A DNA stretch of 64,000 bases from a virus: the IMG/VR virus record IMGVR_UViG_3300042691_035156, positions 1 through 64,000 of that record; one strand, written 5' to 3'. The first letter of the stretch is position 1. Each line of letters starts with the position of its first letter. This document shows, piece by piece, positions 32,028 through 40,840 of this stretch. The notes below the pieces were generated by a model. The model made no database searches. It had not been told where the DNA came from and saw nothing but the letters and a program-made list of their open reading frames with translations. A program made the position numbers and the translations under genes.

Positions 32028-32206
32028 AGAAGATGTATTTTACCATTTTCATCACCGAATTTCCATACAACAAGCTTAGAGTCTTCTTTCATATCCTCTG
32101 AGTTGCTTCTGTAGTAAACAGATTCGGTTATGTAGTATTCCAACTTTTTTAAGACAGTAAATCTTTTTAATAGTCTGTCTTCAACCTCGTTGCTTATAGC
32201 TTCCAT
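32024..32206 (-). CDS. Hypothetical small protein (60 aa)
   Basis: Begins MEAISNEVEDRLLKRFTVLK; helical then beta (DSKLVVWKFGD). It overlaps both neighbours (13 and 4 bases), which is the main support. No family recognised. Confidence 0.55.
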   Translation of the reverse strand: MEAISNEVEDRLLKRFTVLKKLEYYITESVYYRSNSEDMKEDSKLVVWKFGDENGKIHLL

Positions 32207-32871
32207 CTATCTTCCACTACCTTTTCTCCATCAACAACATAGTGCACCTTCGACGCAAGATTGTCTGCAAGGTGAACAATCATGTCAAGGTAAGTTATTG
32301 GAGTGGTTTCTGGCACTGGAGACCAGGGACCAAGATGACAACGAACAAGTCTTAATATTGACTGAACAGTTTCCTCAGAAAGAAACAACGTTGAGGACTG
32401 CCCTTCACTTGCATACTGTCTATCCTCTTTTTGACAGTCTTTTACAAAAGCACCGACCGTATAGGGGTGGAGAGGGTCATAGTGCATGGGGCCTTCTTCT
32501 GAGGTGATTACACCCTTGGTAATATCATGGAGAAGACAGGCAGCATAAACGATGTCCCTATCTTCATCGCTTAAGGAGTAAGAATCCGCAAGAACGCTTG
32601 CAGCCCTAACAACTCTTCTTGTGTGCAGTACGTTACCACCGGGGCCATGCTCATCAGAGGGATGGTACTTTCCAGAAAAGCTTGAAGGTATGATCCAAAA
32701 TAGGTCGCACTTTAATAAAATTGACCTAACAAAAGACTTAATGTTGTGATCTTTGATCATATTGATTTCATCAAGCAGGGGCTCAAGTTCTATGTCCTCT
32801 TCTTTGATGTTTGATACATCCTTCTTGTTTGATTCAGAAAGAATTTCGTCTAGTATACTTTTGTTTTTCAT
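32194..32871 (-). CDS. HD-domain phosphohydrolase-like protein (225 aa)
   Basis: Start at ATG 32871, an ATGA overlap with the previous stop and an AAGGA site. HD motif: VLHTRRVVRAA (first His), ACLLHDITKGV (HD pair, about residue 121), then HPYTVG and CHLGPWSP carrying further metal ligands. Such proteins hydrolyse nucleotides, cyclic nucleotides or nucleic-acid ends. In a nucleotide-synthesis phage it might clean up dNTPs or signalling nucleotides; the substrate is unknown. Confidence 0.75.
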   Translation of the reverse strand: MKNKSILDEILSESNKKDVSNIKEEDIELEPLLDEINMIKDHNIKSFVRSILLKCDLFWIIPSSFSGKYHPSDEHGPGGNVLHTRRVVRAASVLADSYSLSDEDRDIVYAACLLHDITKGVITSEEGPMHYDPLHPYTVGAFVKDCQKEDRQYASEGQSSTLFLSEETVQSILRLVRCHLGPWSPVPETTPITYLDMIVHLADNLASKVHYVVDGEKVVEDRWKL

Positions 32872-33665
32872 TTTGCTTTCTTTTCCTTTTTTGACCACTT
32901 ATCCCATTTAGCGCATGGCTTATCAAAGGGACACGACTTGCAATACGTTGTAAGCCCTCTTCTTGAGGGAAATACCGATTCAGACGCTATAGATGAGCAC
33001 CAATACGAAAGGGCATCTAAGTCTTCCTGAGATACATTATACTCAATAAATCCTGGCTTTGCACTTATTAGGTCGTAGTATCCGAACTTAGCGTCTTTAA
33101 TCTTTTGTCCATATTTAAAAAAGAAAGCTCTGTGCATGCTGGCCATTTCTGCTACGTGCATGAATTCATTTTTTAAATTGTGATTAAAAGCCCATTTAAT
33201 GACAAAAGTTTTACTACCAGAAGAATATATTAAATCAAATTTGTCTTCAACATAAACACCATTCCCCATTGGAAAAATATATTCACTGTCTATTCCTATG
33301 GGAATAACATCTAGATCTGAAAACTTTTCCACTAAATCCAGTAGTGCTGCTGCCGCCTTAGAGGTAAGGCTTGCAGTGTTTCCATAAAGGCTTTCGTGCT
33401 GCTCATGTATTATGTCATAAGCTGTTGTATTTTTAGGAAACCAAAGTTTTTCCCACCTATTCAGAAGAGAAGAATAAGATGGCGTTATACCACCTTGTTT
33501 TTTGTAAAAGAAAAAATGAACGACACTCTTTAGTGTATTTTCAAATCTTTGAGAGATAACAGATCTGCCGGGAATTGTTTCGGGTAGATTTTGAACATGC
33601 CTAAAATCGTACAGTCTTTCGCATATCTGGAAATCTTTAATTTGTGTAGGAGTTAATTTAATCAT
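32868..33665 (-). CDS. Degenerate PD-(D/E)XK (Cas4-like) protein (265 aa)
   Basis: Same layout as the nuclease at 25739-26539: TPTQIKDFQICERLYDFRHV at the N-terminus, a core region (DKFDLI, then KTFVIKWAFNH) and a C-terminal CKSCPFDKPC cluster. The active-site V-D-Y-K is replaced by VIKW, so catalytic residues are missing while the Cys cluster remains. Likely a structural partner or DNA/Fe-S-binding remnant of an AddAB-like complex. Confidence 0.65.
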   Translation of the reverse strand: MIKLTPTQIKDFQICERLYDFRHVQNLPETIPGRSVISQRFENTLKSVVHFFFYKKQGGITPSYSSLLNRWEKLWFPKNTTAYDIIHEQHESLYGNTASLTSKAAAALLDLVEKFSDLDVIPIGIDSEYIFPMGNGVYVEDKFDLIYSSGSKTFVIKWAFNHNLKNEFMHVAEMASMHRAFFFKYGQKIKDAKFGYYDLISAKPGFIEYNVSQEDLDALSYWCSSIASESVFPSRRGLTTYCKSCPFDKPCAKWDKWSKKEKKAK

Positions 33666-33673
33666 TTATATCC

Positions 33674-35146
33674 TTAGGAAATCATCATTGAATCTGCTAT
33701 GTCGTCAATGTTATCTAAATCATCATCTTGAATATAGGACTCGGTTGTTATTGGTTCATACTCTTCATAAGTTTTTTTACTATCAACATAACGAACGAGT
33801 GGAGAATCATAAACGAATGTTGATCCAGTAATTCTATTCTTGGGTATTTGAAGCTGCATTATGTGCTCATCTTCTGAGTCATCGCCGCTCATAAGCTTCT
33901 TGTCTGTAATGAAGATAGTAACAGCACACTTCTGCTGAATGGCAAGAGATCCACCAGTGTCAGACTGTTGAACAACTTCTCTTTTTTCTTTCATTCTATT
34001 TGAGTTCTCTTGGGCGGTGATTATGAGAACGCAATTCATGTCTCTAGCTAGCTTTTCTAGCCTAACCATCATTTCTTCAAATTCACCCCATCGTGGCTTG
34101 CCTTTTCCGCTACCTCTTGTGAACATTGACTGTATGGTATCAATGACAATAACGTCAGGCATTCTTTCGTTGTGGCCCATGATGTCTCTGAGCCATCTTT
34201 CTAGATCTTCAAAATAAGGAGTGTCTGGATCATGCCTAACCATGAACCTATCTCCCCATTCGTCTAGTTTTGCCCTAAAAATTGACACATACTTATGCTT
34301 TTCTTCTGGAGACCAGCCTCTTGCCTCAGAGTAAACGTTCTTACCGATTATCTGAGTCATTAACACTCTTTCCCAGTGCGCTATTGCTTCCTCAAAATTC
34401 ACATACAAGATTCTATGCCCTTGGTCTGCCCAGTGATTTACAAGACACTTGGCAAAGGTGCTCTTGCCTTTTCCTGAAGGAGCAATTATTGCGTGGACTG
34501 CTCCCTTAAAAAATCCACCATCATCTGTGTATCCCATTGCTCTATTAAGGGACTTGTACTGAGTTGATAGAAAGTCAGGAATTTCCAAAAGGCTATCTGC
34601 TCTATTGGAAATGTCAACCGCAGTTGTTACATCGTCAAGTGGATTATAATTAAGATCGTTTTCTAGATCTTTAATTGTTGATGTAATCTCAGATATTCTA
34701 AAAATTTCTTTTTCTGTCTTTTCACCCTTTTGAGTGAGCAGGATCTGCAGCTCCTGAAGATAGTCAAGCTGCTTTCTTTTGTTGGCACGGTGCTTGATGA
34801 CCTTAGATATTGACTCGGGAGTAGACATATCCATTGCAAGGAGAATGTCCATAATGGTATCAACACCAGAAAGACCGCCAAGAGCAGAGTATATATCTGT
34901 TTCAGACTCAAGCCAGACCTTAAAAGCAACAGGATCAACTACTTCTAACTTTGTTGCGTGATGGTACGCAAGAAGAGCTCTATAGAATTCATTTATACCA
35001 GTCTGGCCATGGATTGAGCCGACTATATCCTCTGGGAGAGTGGCATCAAAATACTCAATTGCTCCAGGCTGTCTTAATGAAAGAGCAAATATTTGGTACT
35101 CAACAGGATATTCTTTCTCTGTTTTCTCAACCTCATCTACCTGCAT
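33674..35146 (-). CDS. dnaB: Replicative DNA helicase, DnaB type (490 aa)
   Basis: RecA-like hexameric helicase with Walker A IIAPSGKGKSTFAK near residues 220-233, VNFEEA, Walker B PDVIVIDTIQSM near 330, and LIITAQENSNRM, Q-x-SD-TGG, then QIPKNRITG (arginine finger region). The N-terminal helical domain (residues 10-130) is shorter than in bacterial DnaB. It unwinds DNA ahead of the phage DnaE. Confidence 0.92.
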   Translation of the reverse strand: MQVDEVEKTEKEYPVEYQIFALSLRQPGAIEYFDATLPEDIVGSIHGQTGINEFYRALLAYHHATKLEVVDPVAFKVWLESETDIYSALGGLSGVDTIMDILLAMDMSTPESISKVIKHRANKRKQLDYLQELQILLTQKGEKTEKEIFRISEITSTIKDLENDLNYNPLDDVTTAVDISNRADSLLEIPDFLSTQYKSLNRAMGYTDDGGFFKGAVHAIIAPSGKGKSTFAKCLVNHWADQGHRILYVNFEEAIAHWERVLMTQIIGKNVYSEARGWSPEEKHKYVSIFRAKLDEWGDRFMVRHDPDTPYFEDLERWLRDIMGHNERMPDVIVIDTIQSMFTRGSGKGKPRWGEFEEMMVRLEKLARDMNCVLIITAQENSNRMKEKREVVQQSDTGGSLAIQQKCAVTIFITDKKLMSGDDSEDEHIMQLQIPKNRITGSTFVYDSPLVRYVDSKKTYEEYEPITTESYIQDDDLDNIDDIADSMMIS

Positions 35147-35780
35147 TCTTCTTCTTTTCTTTCATCTTTTTGTACAGTTCTTTTTTTCTCTGAGAATTTC
35201 TCTTCTTAGCCTCAAGGTAGGCCTTGTTGTCTTTGGCTGATCTTTTTTCTTTTTTGGGGACTTTAGCCTCAGAGGTTCTTATTGCATCAAGTATTCTATC
35301 ATAAACGGATTGCTCCGTCAGCATGTCGTTGTATCTAAATACCACAAGAGTGATGCCGAGCTCTTTGCACATTTGGATCTTTTTTTCGTCTCTCTTTTGC
35401 GCTTCTTTGAATTCGTATGGTGAATCAAAAAACCTTTGAGTGTAAAAAAAGTGCTGTCTACCATGATACTCTGCGGCTAAATTATAGCTTGGGCAGTACA
35501 CATCAAGTTTTAGTCTATCACCTATGTGGTGTTCGTTGATTATCTTTTCTCCTGGAAGGAGTTTTTTCATTATGTTTGTAAGAGCAGCTTGTCCCCTAGA
35601 CATTTTTTTGTGTCTATCTTTTGCCCAAGATAGACCAAGTCTGTTAATTATTTTATTGAGTTCATTAACAGATATTGATAGCTCTTTTGCTATATCGCTA
35701 AGAGACAAGCTGCTCTCTAGAAGCAAGTCGGTAAGAAACTCATCATCATCTTGATGCTCTTCTTTTCTTCTTGCTGACAT
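35133..35780 (-). CDS. Endonuclease-like protein with N-terminal HTH (215 aa)
   Basis: N-terminal helix-turn-helix (LSDIAKELSISVNELNKIIN, about residues 27-46). A nuclease-like core follows: LKLDVYCPSYNLAAEYHGRQHF (Asp and Glu of a D...E-x-x type site), KRDEKKIQMCKELGITLVVFR. This resembles VSR/DUF559-like PD-(D/E)XK nucleases and homing-type endonucleases of phages. The very basic tail may bind DNA. It overlaps dnaB by 14 bases. Confidence 0.7.
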   Translation of the reverse strand: MSARRKEEHQDDDEFLTDLLLESSLSLSDIAKELSISVNELNKIINRLGLSWAKDRHKKMSRGQAALTNIMKKLLPGEKIINEHHIGDRLKLDVYCPSYNLAAEYHGRQHFFYTQRFFDSPYEFKEAQKRDEKKIQMCKELGITLVVFRYNDMLTEQSVYDRILDAIRTSEAKVPKKEKRSAKDNKAYLEAKKRNSQRKKELYKKMKEKKKNAGR

Positions 35781-35781
35781 C

Positions 35782-36420
35782 TCATACCCTAGCTTTTGCC
35801 ACCGCTCTTGCTACGGTTAAAGATTTGCCTAAATCAAGAATAGACATCTGAGTCTTTTCCCAAATTCTAGGAGCAATTGCGGAACTAAACATTGGACAGT
35901 CTAGAACACACAAGTCATAATCTCCATTTAACGAAGCTACCTGATCAACTATCGAATCAATCTTATCATAGTAGTCATTGTAGGGTATGTGGATAAAGTG
36001 CGAATCCTTAGTAAAGTATTTTGATATTAAGGATTTGTACTGAAAAGAAACAACTACAGCCTTTGAGTTCTTGACGTAGTAAGTCATGAAGGTATCAAAG
36101 ATATCGTGATTGTTATTGATGTAGTACTCCAAGAATCCTGAGCTATAGAAATTCTCGTTGTTAAGACCAGCTTTTGCGATCTTTTCGTGAATATCCTCAA
36201 GCATGGAGGGCTGAGTTGCCTTAATGAAGTTTTTATCTTGATTAGTTAATCCAGAAAGAATTGACTTGGAAAAATACTTAGGTGGCTTTTTATCTCCTCT
36301 AAGATCTCCAACGGCAGATAGAAGTGCAGACCTAGTGTAGGTTACGATTCCGTATCTTTTCTTAGATTCTAACAGCTCTGTTACTTTTTTGATTGTTTCT
36401 TTTTCGTTTATGGTTATCAC
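35782..36420 (-). CDS. Hypothetical protein, possible GT-D-like glycosyltransferase (212 aa)
   Basis: RYGIVTYTRSALLSAVGDLRG at the N-terminus and DYDLCVLDCPMFSSAIAPRIW near residue 165 recall Rossmann-type enzymes. It overlaps the glycosyltransferase start by 4 bases, suggesting a sugar-transfer role, but no catalytic motif is clear. Treat as unknown. Confidence 0.45.
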   Translation of the reverse strand: MITINEKETIKKVTELLESKKRYGIVTYTRSALLSAVGDLRGDKKPPKYFSKSILSGLTNQDKNFIKATQPSMLEDIHEKIAKAGLNNENFYSSGFLEYYINNNHDIFDTFMTYYVKNSKAVVVSFQYKSLISKYFTKDSHFIHIPYNDYYDKIDSIVDQVASLNGDYDLCVLDCPMFSSAIAPRIWEKTQMSILDLGKSLTVARAVAKARV

Positions 36421-37106
36421 TTGTAGTCACCCCAATTTAGTAGGACTGGATTCTCGTCTATTATTGATTGAATATGGTTAATGTTATGAAACTCACCCTT
36501 GTCAAGATTCATGTATCTCTCATGTTTGGCCTTCTTGTCCTCGTCTTTTATGTAGCCCAGATGCTTCATAATAAGACCAGACTCAAGCCAATAGTTTCTG
36601 TACCTAATAAGATCTACCACATATGTGGGCTCGGACCCGCAGGCTAATCTTCTGTCGAAAAATGTGCCACCAAGTCTGTATCTAAATAGTCTAGAACTAT
36701 TTGTTGGTGCCCACAATTTATCAACCCTATATTGAACAGGGTTCCACATATGAAAAAATCTTATATTCACAACATCAAACGGAGACTGCTTTAATACTTC
36801 ACCAATCTCCAGATTTTGTTCGTGGTACAGCATTTCGTCACAGTCAATAGCGAGGATCCAGTCCCCCTCTTTTGCGTGCTTCTCAAGATTCTTCCAGGCC
36901 TGAGATCTTAGGTTTCCCTCATTCTCAGTAAATAGTGTTTTATCTGTCTTGTAAACTGTAGCATACTCTGCAGCTATATCTGCAGTATCATCGTCTGAAC
37001 AGTCATCGGTGAATATTATTTTATCTACTTGAGAAGATAATCTCTCAAGAACTGGTCTAAGATATCTGTTGGATTCATTTTTTCCAACCATTTGTGCTAT
37101 AAGCAT
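36417..37106 (-). CDS. Family 2 glycosyltransferase (229 aa)
   Basis: Start at ATG 37106 with AAAGAGG upstream; the longer frame from 37145 begins inside the hairpin at 37132-37162. MLIAQMVGKNESNRYLRPVL, KIIFTDDCSDDDTADIA and WILAIDCDEMLY (D-x-D, about residue 85) are GT2 signatures. Probably adds sugars to a virion or host-surface polymer. Confidence 0.82.
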   Translation of the reverse strand: MLIAQMVGKNESNRYLRPVLERLSSQVDKIIFTDDCSDDDTADIAAEYATVYKTDKTLFTENEGNLRSQAWKNLEKHAKEGDWILAIDCDEMLYHEQNLEIGEVLKQSPFDVVNIRFFHMWNPVQYRVDKLWAPTNSSRLFRYRLGGTFFDRRLACGSEPTYVVDLIRYRNYWLESGLIMKHLGYIKDEDKKAKHERYMNLDKGEFHNINHIQSIIDENPVLLNWGDYK

Positions 37107-37131
37107 AGGAACCTCTTTCATAAGAGAAAGA

Positions 37132-37162
37132 GGCAAGCCTGGCATTTAGCCAAAGGCTTGCC
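37132..37162 (-). terminator. Hairpin upstream of glycosyltransferase gene
   Basis: GGCAAGCC-TGGC-ATTTA-GCCA-AA-GGCTTGCC: an 8+4 bp stem between the 63-residue gene and the glycosyltransferase. On the minus strand a C/T-rich stretch follows, so it may be a partial terminator that reduces glycosyltransferase expression. Confidence 0.6.
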
Positions 37163-37182
37163 CCCCTCAACTTAAACTGCTA

Positions 37183-37374
37183 TCAGGCGCTTAGTTCTTC
37201 AAGCTGCTCGTAAGCCTCTGAAGAAGAAATACGGTCAACATCCACTGCACTGAACAGAACCTCGCCAGTTACGCCACGGCGACCCATGGCAAGCTTCTCT
37301 GCGTCAGTCTTATTGTTTGCCTTTACCAGAGTGGTAGTGGTAACAGTGAAGTACTTGAACTTATTATCTGACAT
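37183..37374 (-). CDS. Conserved small phage protein (63 aa)
   Basis: KFKYFTVTTTTLVKANNKTDAEKLAMGRRG, then an acidic end; similar small proteins occur in many phages. AAAGGG lies before the start. Followed by a hairpin. Role unknown. Confidence 0.6.
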   Translation of the reverse strand: MSDNKFKYFTVTTTTLVKANNKTDAEKLAMGRRGVTGEVLFSAVDVDRISSSEAYEQLEELSA

Positions 37375-37461
37375 TATATTCCCTTTTTGTTTTAGCCCGG
37401 GCGGGCTTCTTATATTACTTGATTAGTATATACCGAAACATCTTAGATGTCAAGGTGTATG

Positions 37462-38475
37462 CTAGTTTCTCCAAAGCCACTCAGGATTTTTCTTTGTCCA
37501 TTCAACAGTGGATTTAAGAGACTGTTCTAGCGGAACGGGAGGAGACCATCCAAGTTCTGCGAGCTTTTTTCCATCAAGGGCATATCTAAGATCGTGACCA
37601 GGTCTAGTCGTATGAAAATCTTCTAAAACATAGTCTAATGGCTTGCCCCAAAATTCTGCTACCATCTTCGCCATGTCAAGATTATTTATTTCCTTTTCTC
37701 CAACAACGTGATATCTGTCTGGTCTGTCTGCTTGCGGATACATTGCAGCCTTTTTATTCTTAGCAATGAACAATAGAGCGTCCGCTTGGTTTCTTGCGTG
37801 CAGATAAAATCTTGAACCTATGTTTGATTCTGTTCCATGAATTGTCATTGGAATATTGTTTTCAAGATGATACATTATCTTTGGAATGAACTTCTCTGGA
37901 TCTTGACGCTCTCCGATAATGTTCATTGTATTTGTGATAATCACTGGAACATTAAAAGTTCTCCAGTATGAAACGCAGACCGCTTCTTGTGCCGCTTTAG
38001 AAGCGGAGTATGGATTTGACGGAATGATTGTGTCCCACTCCACGTGTGCATAGCCAATAGGTGCGGGACCATAAACCTCGTCTGTTGAAACCTGAATAAA
38101 AGTTTCAGGCTGAATCTTTCTAGCAAGCTCCAGCATATTTACGATAAGAGAAACGTTGTTGACCACAAAAGGAGCTGGATCTGTAATTGATCTATCAACA
38201 TGAGAATCTGAAGCCATTGAAATAATGTAATCAACATAACCTATTTCCTTGATCATCACATCAGAGAATGGCACGGTAAGATCATGAGTGATGACCTTTA
38301 CCCTATGCTTCTCCGCTTCCCAACAAGAAATGGATGTTACTCTGTCAGTAACGCCACGATGACGGAAAGAGTCTGTTGCAACAACATCCCAATCGGTTGT
38401 CTTCAGAATGTGCTCAAGGGTATGGTGTCCGACAAAACCGCCAACACCAGTTAGTAATACTTTTTTCTTATTCAT
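37462..38475 (-). CDS. RmlB-like dTDP-glucose 4,6-dehydratase (337 aa)
   Basis: Extended short-chain dehydrogenase: GVGGFVGHH near residue 10, MASDSHVDRSI, STDEVYGP (Ser/Thr of the catalytic set), then YSASKAAQE (catalytic Tyr/Lys near 152), and sugar-binding IPKIMYHLENNIPMTIHG. Together with the RmlD-like gene at 16985 it could make a deoxysugar nucleotide (dTDP-rhamnose-like), which the glycosyltransferases would use. Confidence 0.85.
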   Translation of the reverse strand: MNKKKVLLTGVGGFVGHHTLEHILKTTDWDVVATDSFRHRGVTDRVTSISCWEAEKHRVKVITHDLTVPFSDVMIKEIGYVDYIISMASDSHVDRSITDPAPFVVNNVSLIVNMLELARKIQPETFIQVSTDEVYGPAPIGYAHVEWDTIIPSNPYSASKAAQEAVCVSYWRTFNVPVIITNTMNIIGERQDPEKFIPKIMYHLENNIPMTIHGTESNIGSRFYLHARNQADALLFIAKNKKAAMYPQADRPDRYHVVGEKEINNLDMAKMVAEFWGKPLDYVLEDFHTTRPGHDLRYALDGKKLAELGWSPPVPLEQSLKSTVEWTKKNPEWLWRN

Positions 38476-38480
38476 TTTCC

Positions 38481-38885
38481 TTACCTAATTGGATAGTGTA
38501 TTGATATATAGTCAACAGCTTCTTCAATGCTGTCAACAAACTTTGTAGTCATGTACTTCATGTACGGTCTGTTTTTGTTCTGCTCAGAGCACATAACGAT
38601 AGTTGGCTGGTTATGCATCTTTGCCCAGGCCATCTCAAAATCTGTGCCTATGTATGCTCTGTTCTCTAGCATGTACTCAACTATGAGAATATCTGATTTT
38701 CTCTGCATGAAGAGGTTCTTGTGGGCTATCTCTTCTGGAGTCATTCCTTCTTCTTCTGGAATTGAAGTAGGATCAAATATGCCGTAGCCTCTTTGTGAGA
38801 GCATGAACGTGGCTTCTTTTCTCCAGCCACTTGCATATTCTCCAACGTAATCCATTGCGCCGGATAAAAATACTGAAATACTCAT
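38481..38885 (-). CDS. Nucleoside 2-deoxyribosyltransferase-like protein
   Basis: Start ATG 38885 overlaps the previous stop as ATGA. ISVFLSGAMDYVGEYASGWR, YGIFDPTSIP, SDILIVEYMLENRAYIGTDFEMAWA are the family motifs (Glu nucleophile region near residue 88). These enzymes swap or hydrolyse deoxyribose-base bonds. In phages they may shape the nucleotide pool or serve modified bases. Confidence 0.8.
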   Translation of the reverse strand: MSISVFLSGAMDYVGEYASGWRKEATFMLSQRGYGIFDPTSIPEEEGMTPEEIAHKNLFMQRKSDILIVEYMLENRAYIGTDFEMAWAKMHNQPTIVMCSEQNKNRPYMKYMTTKFVDSIEEAVDYISIHYPIR

Positions 38886-39286
38886 ACTGGCCAATAATAC
38901 TCTAAATTATCTGGCTCGTCAAAATATTGAGAGTAGTATCCAAAATCTTTTCTTAACAAATTGGATCTATGCGATCTATGGAAAAGATCTTGACCAAACC
39001 AAGATGGATAAATAATTGAAGTAGTGTCCACTTCTTCAAAAGACATATTGTTTTTGTATCCTCTAGTTATCCATTCTTGGATAGTGAAGTTCTGATACTG
39101 CTTTAATGCTTCTTCGTAACCAGTCCACATACGAGTGACTGGATGGTTTCTCCAGCCTTTCGTAGGCGTTCTGTCGAGTAATATATTAAGAACTTGAAAT
39201 GTTTCAACACGTTGTTTTCCTAACCGACGATAGTCTAATACTTCTACTGATTTCTTAAAATCAGAGTATGGCAGAAATGTTTGCAT
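38882..39286 (-). CDS. MSMEG_6728-like DNA glycosylase-family protein (134 aa)
   Basis: QTFLPYSDFKKSVEVLDYRR, LGKQRVET, GWRNHPVTRMWTGYEEAL match a family named after MSMEG_6728, related in annotation to pyrimidine-dimer glycosylases. The codon for Arg in RRLGKQ is CGG (followed by T), which must be read normally here. This is the one clear minus-strand CGG that does not shift. Confidence 0.7.
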   Translation of the reverse strand: MQTFLPYSDFKKSVEVLDYRRLGKQRVETFQVLNILLDRTPTKGWRNHPVTRMWTGYEEALKQYQNFTIQEWITRGYKNNMSFEEVDTTSIIYPSWFGQDLFHRSHRSNLLRKDFGYYSQYFDEPDNLEYYWPV

Positions 39287-39294
39287 GGTATTTA

Positions 39295-40110
39295 TTAATC
39301 TCTTTCTATACCGAAATGGTCACAGGCTTTTCTGAATATCTCTCTACTTATAGGAAAGTACTTATCGGCATGGCTGACACCTTCTCCAGGCTTTGGCGTT
39401 GATGCGTGCCAGCTGTGTCCAATAGATACACTTCCATCATACACCACATTATATCCTAGGTGTCTTGCAAAATACGAGCACCATGTTTCTTCGTAATAAT
39501 GAGGTGTTGGCAAAAAGGCTCCCATCGCATTTGGGGCAATCTTTTTATATTCTGGGTGATTACTCATCGCTTCCCAAACATTTCTTCTGACGAAGTATGC
39601 TGATCCAGATACCGTTACGCATTCGACTCTGTCTTTGTACAGCAGGTCGTACGGGTCGTGCTCTCTCCAGCCTCTATGTTTTGGAGCCGTATTTGTTCCT
39701 ATGATTCCTGCGTGTGTAATGAAGCCTTTTTCATCTCTCTGCTTTGGGCCCAAAATGTGTATATCGGGGTTATTGTCAAATATGTCCTGTATGTTTGCAA
39801 CATCGGTGCTGGTCAACCACACGTCTCCATTTAACAGTGCTACAACATCTCCGTTTGACTTTGAGGCCATGTAATTGCAAGCGTAGGAATAGCCTACGTT
39901 TTCTTTTAGGTAGAGTCTATCTATCAAGTACTTTTCTTGCGTCTGACGAATCCACGGAATAAAGTCGTCAGACGAGTCATTGTCTGTTATATAAAGGTTC
40001 CATTTTTTGTTGAGCGCGCCATTTGGACTATTGACATCAGAATGCAAAGAGTCCAAAAGTCTCTGCAGCTGGGTTCTTGTGTTGTGATTTACAATACAAA
40101 GATCAATCAT
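39295..40110 (-). CDS. Family 2 glycosyltransferase (271 aa)
   Basis: MIDLCIVNHNTRTQLQRLLD, LYITDNDSSDD, ENVGYSYACNYM, then VVALLNGDVWL (metal site) and SGSAYFVRR plus YYEETWCSYFARHLGY (acceptor region). It is the fourth glycosyltransferase of the window. Likely substrate is a surface or fibre glycan. Confidence 0.84.
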   Translation of the reverse strand: MIDLCIVNHNTRTQLQRLLDSLHSDVNSPNGALNKKWNLYITDNDSSDDFIPWIRQTQEKYLIDRLYLKENVGYSYACNYMASKSNGDVVALLNGDVWLTSTDVANIQDIFDNNPDIHILGPKQRDEKGFITHAGIIGTNTAPKHRGWREHDPYDLLYKDRVECVTVSGSAYFVRRNVWEAMSNHPEYKKIAPNAMGAFLPTPHYYEETWCSYFARHLGYNVVYDGSVSIGHSWHASTPKPGEGVSHADKYFPISREIFRKACDHFGIERD

Positions 40111-40121
40111 TTTTATTTTCC

Positions 40122-40382
40122 TTAAACATAAACTCTTTTAATTATCGTTAGCTCAAACGCATCTCTTGCGGTTAGTCCCATATCAATAAATTCCCAAAAT
40201 TCTTCTTGAGCTATTGACAAATCATTTACACAGAACTCTTCTAATCTATTAAAATATTGATCAACAGTTGGTGGCAAGCTTTTTTTGTTTACGTTTTTCT
40301 TTCTTGAAACCACTACTGTTAATGCCACACAAGACATTAGACCTCCTGCTAGAAATAAAGACTTAAGGGCTTTACCATTCAT
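40122..40382 (-). CDS. Small membrane-anchored protein (86 aa)
   Basis: Start at ATG 40382, inside the end of the previous gene. LFLAGGLMSCVALTVVV forms one membrane helix near the N-terminus; the rest is acidic and cytoplasmic by charge. No family recognised. Confidence 0.55.
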   Translation of the reverse strand: MNGKALKSLFLAGGLMSCVALTVVVSRKKNVNKKSLPPTVDQYFNRLEEFCVNDLSIAQEEFWEFIDMGLTARDAFELTIIKRVYV

Positions 40383-40611
40383 CGTCTTCACCACTTACAG
40401 TGCCGTCAAAATATGTTTTTGATATCCAGTCTTGAATGTCTGAAGAAACATTAAGCCAGGATTCCTTTTCTTGCGCATCCTCGCAAGACATTGACATATA
40501 ATAATAGGTTTCTGCTATGTGTTGCAGAACTTCTACTGGTGCAACAAAGATGGCTTCTCCAGAATTTATCTTTACGTTAATTTTTTTCTTTGGATTTGTT
40601 TTCTTACTCAT
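40372..40611 (-). CDS. Hypothetical protein (79 aa)
   Basis: Start at ATG 40611, overlapping the previous stop by 8 bases. KKKINVKINSGEAIFVAPVE, then a helical segment with AETYYYMSMSCEDAQEKESW. No known motif. Part of a chain of four overlapping small genes. Confidence 0.55.
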   Translation of the reverse strand: MSKKTNPKKKINVKINSGEAIFVAPVEVLQHIAETYYYMSMSCEDAQEKESWLNVSSDIQDWISKTYFDGTVSGEDDEW

Positions 40612-40840
40612 CAGTTTGCTTCTTCTTTTTAATCTCAGCGGACTGAACCTCTTCGTCTGGCACCTGATAAACGCATAGATTATCATTGTCTGGCTCAAAC
40701 GTAACAAAAAGAATCTTCTTATCTTTAAGTGATACTCCTTCTGGAGGAGCAGATTCTAAGGCTATCTTCTTCGATGCACAGCCGTACACCTGACTGATTC
40801 CTTTGTAAACAACTAAATAGTTTAGTTTTCCAGCTGCCAT
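40604..40840 (-). CDS. Hypothetical small protein (78 aa)
   Basis: KLNYLVVYKGISQVYGCASK, then KILFVTFEPDNDNLCVYQV: a small beta-rich fold with a Lys-rich end. It overlaps the dCMP deaminase gene by 19 bases. Unknown role. Confidence 0.55.
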   Translation of the reverse strand: MAAGKLNYLVVYKGISQVYGCASKKIALESAPPEGVSLKDKKILFVTFEPDNDNLCVYQVPDEEVQSAEIKKKKQTDE

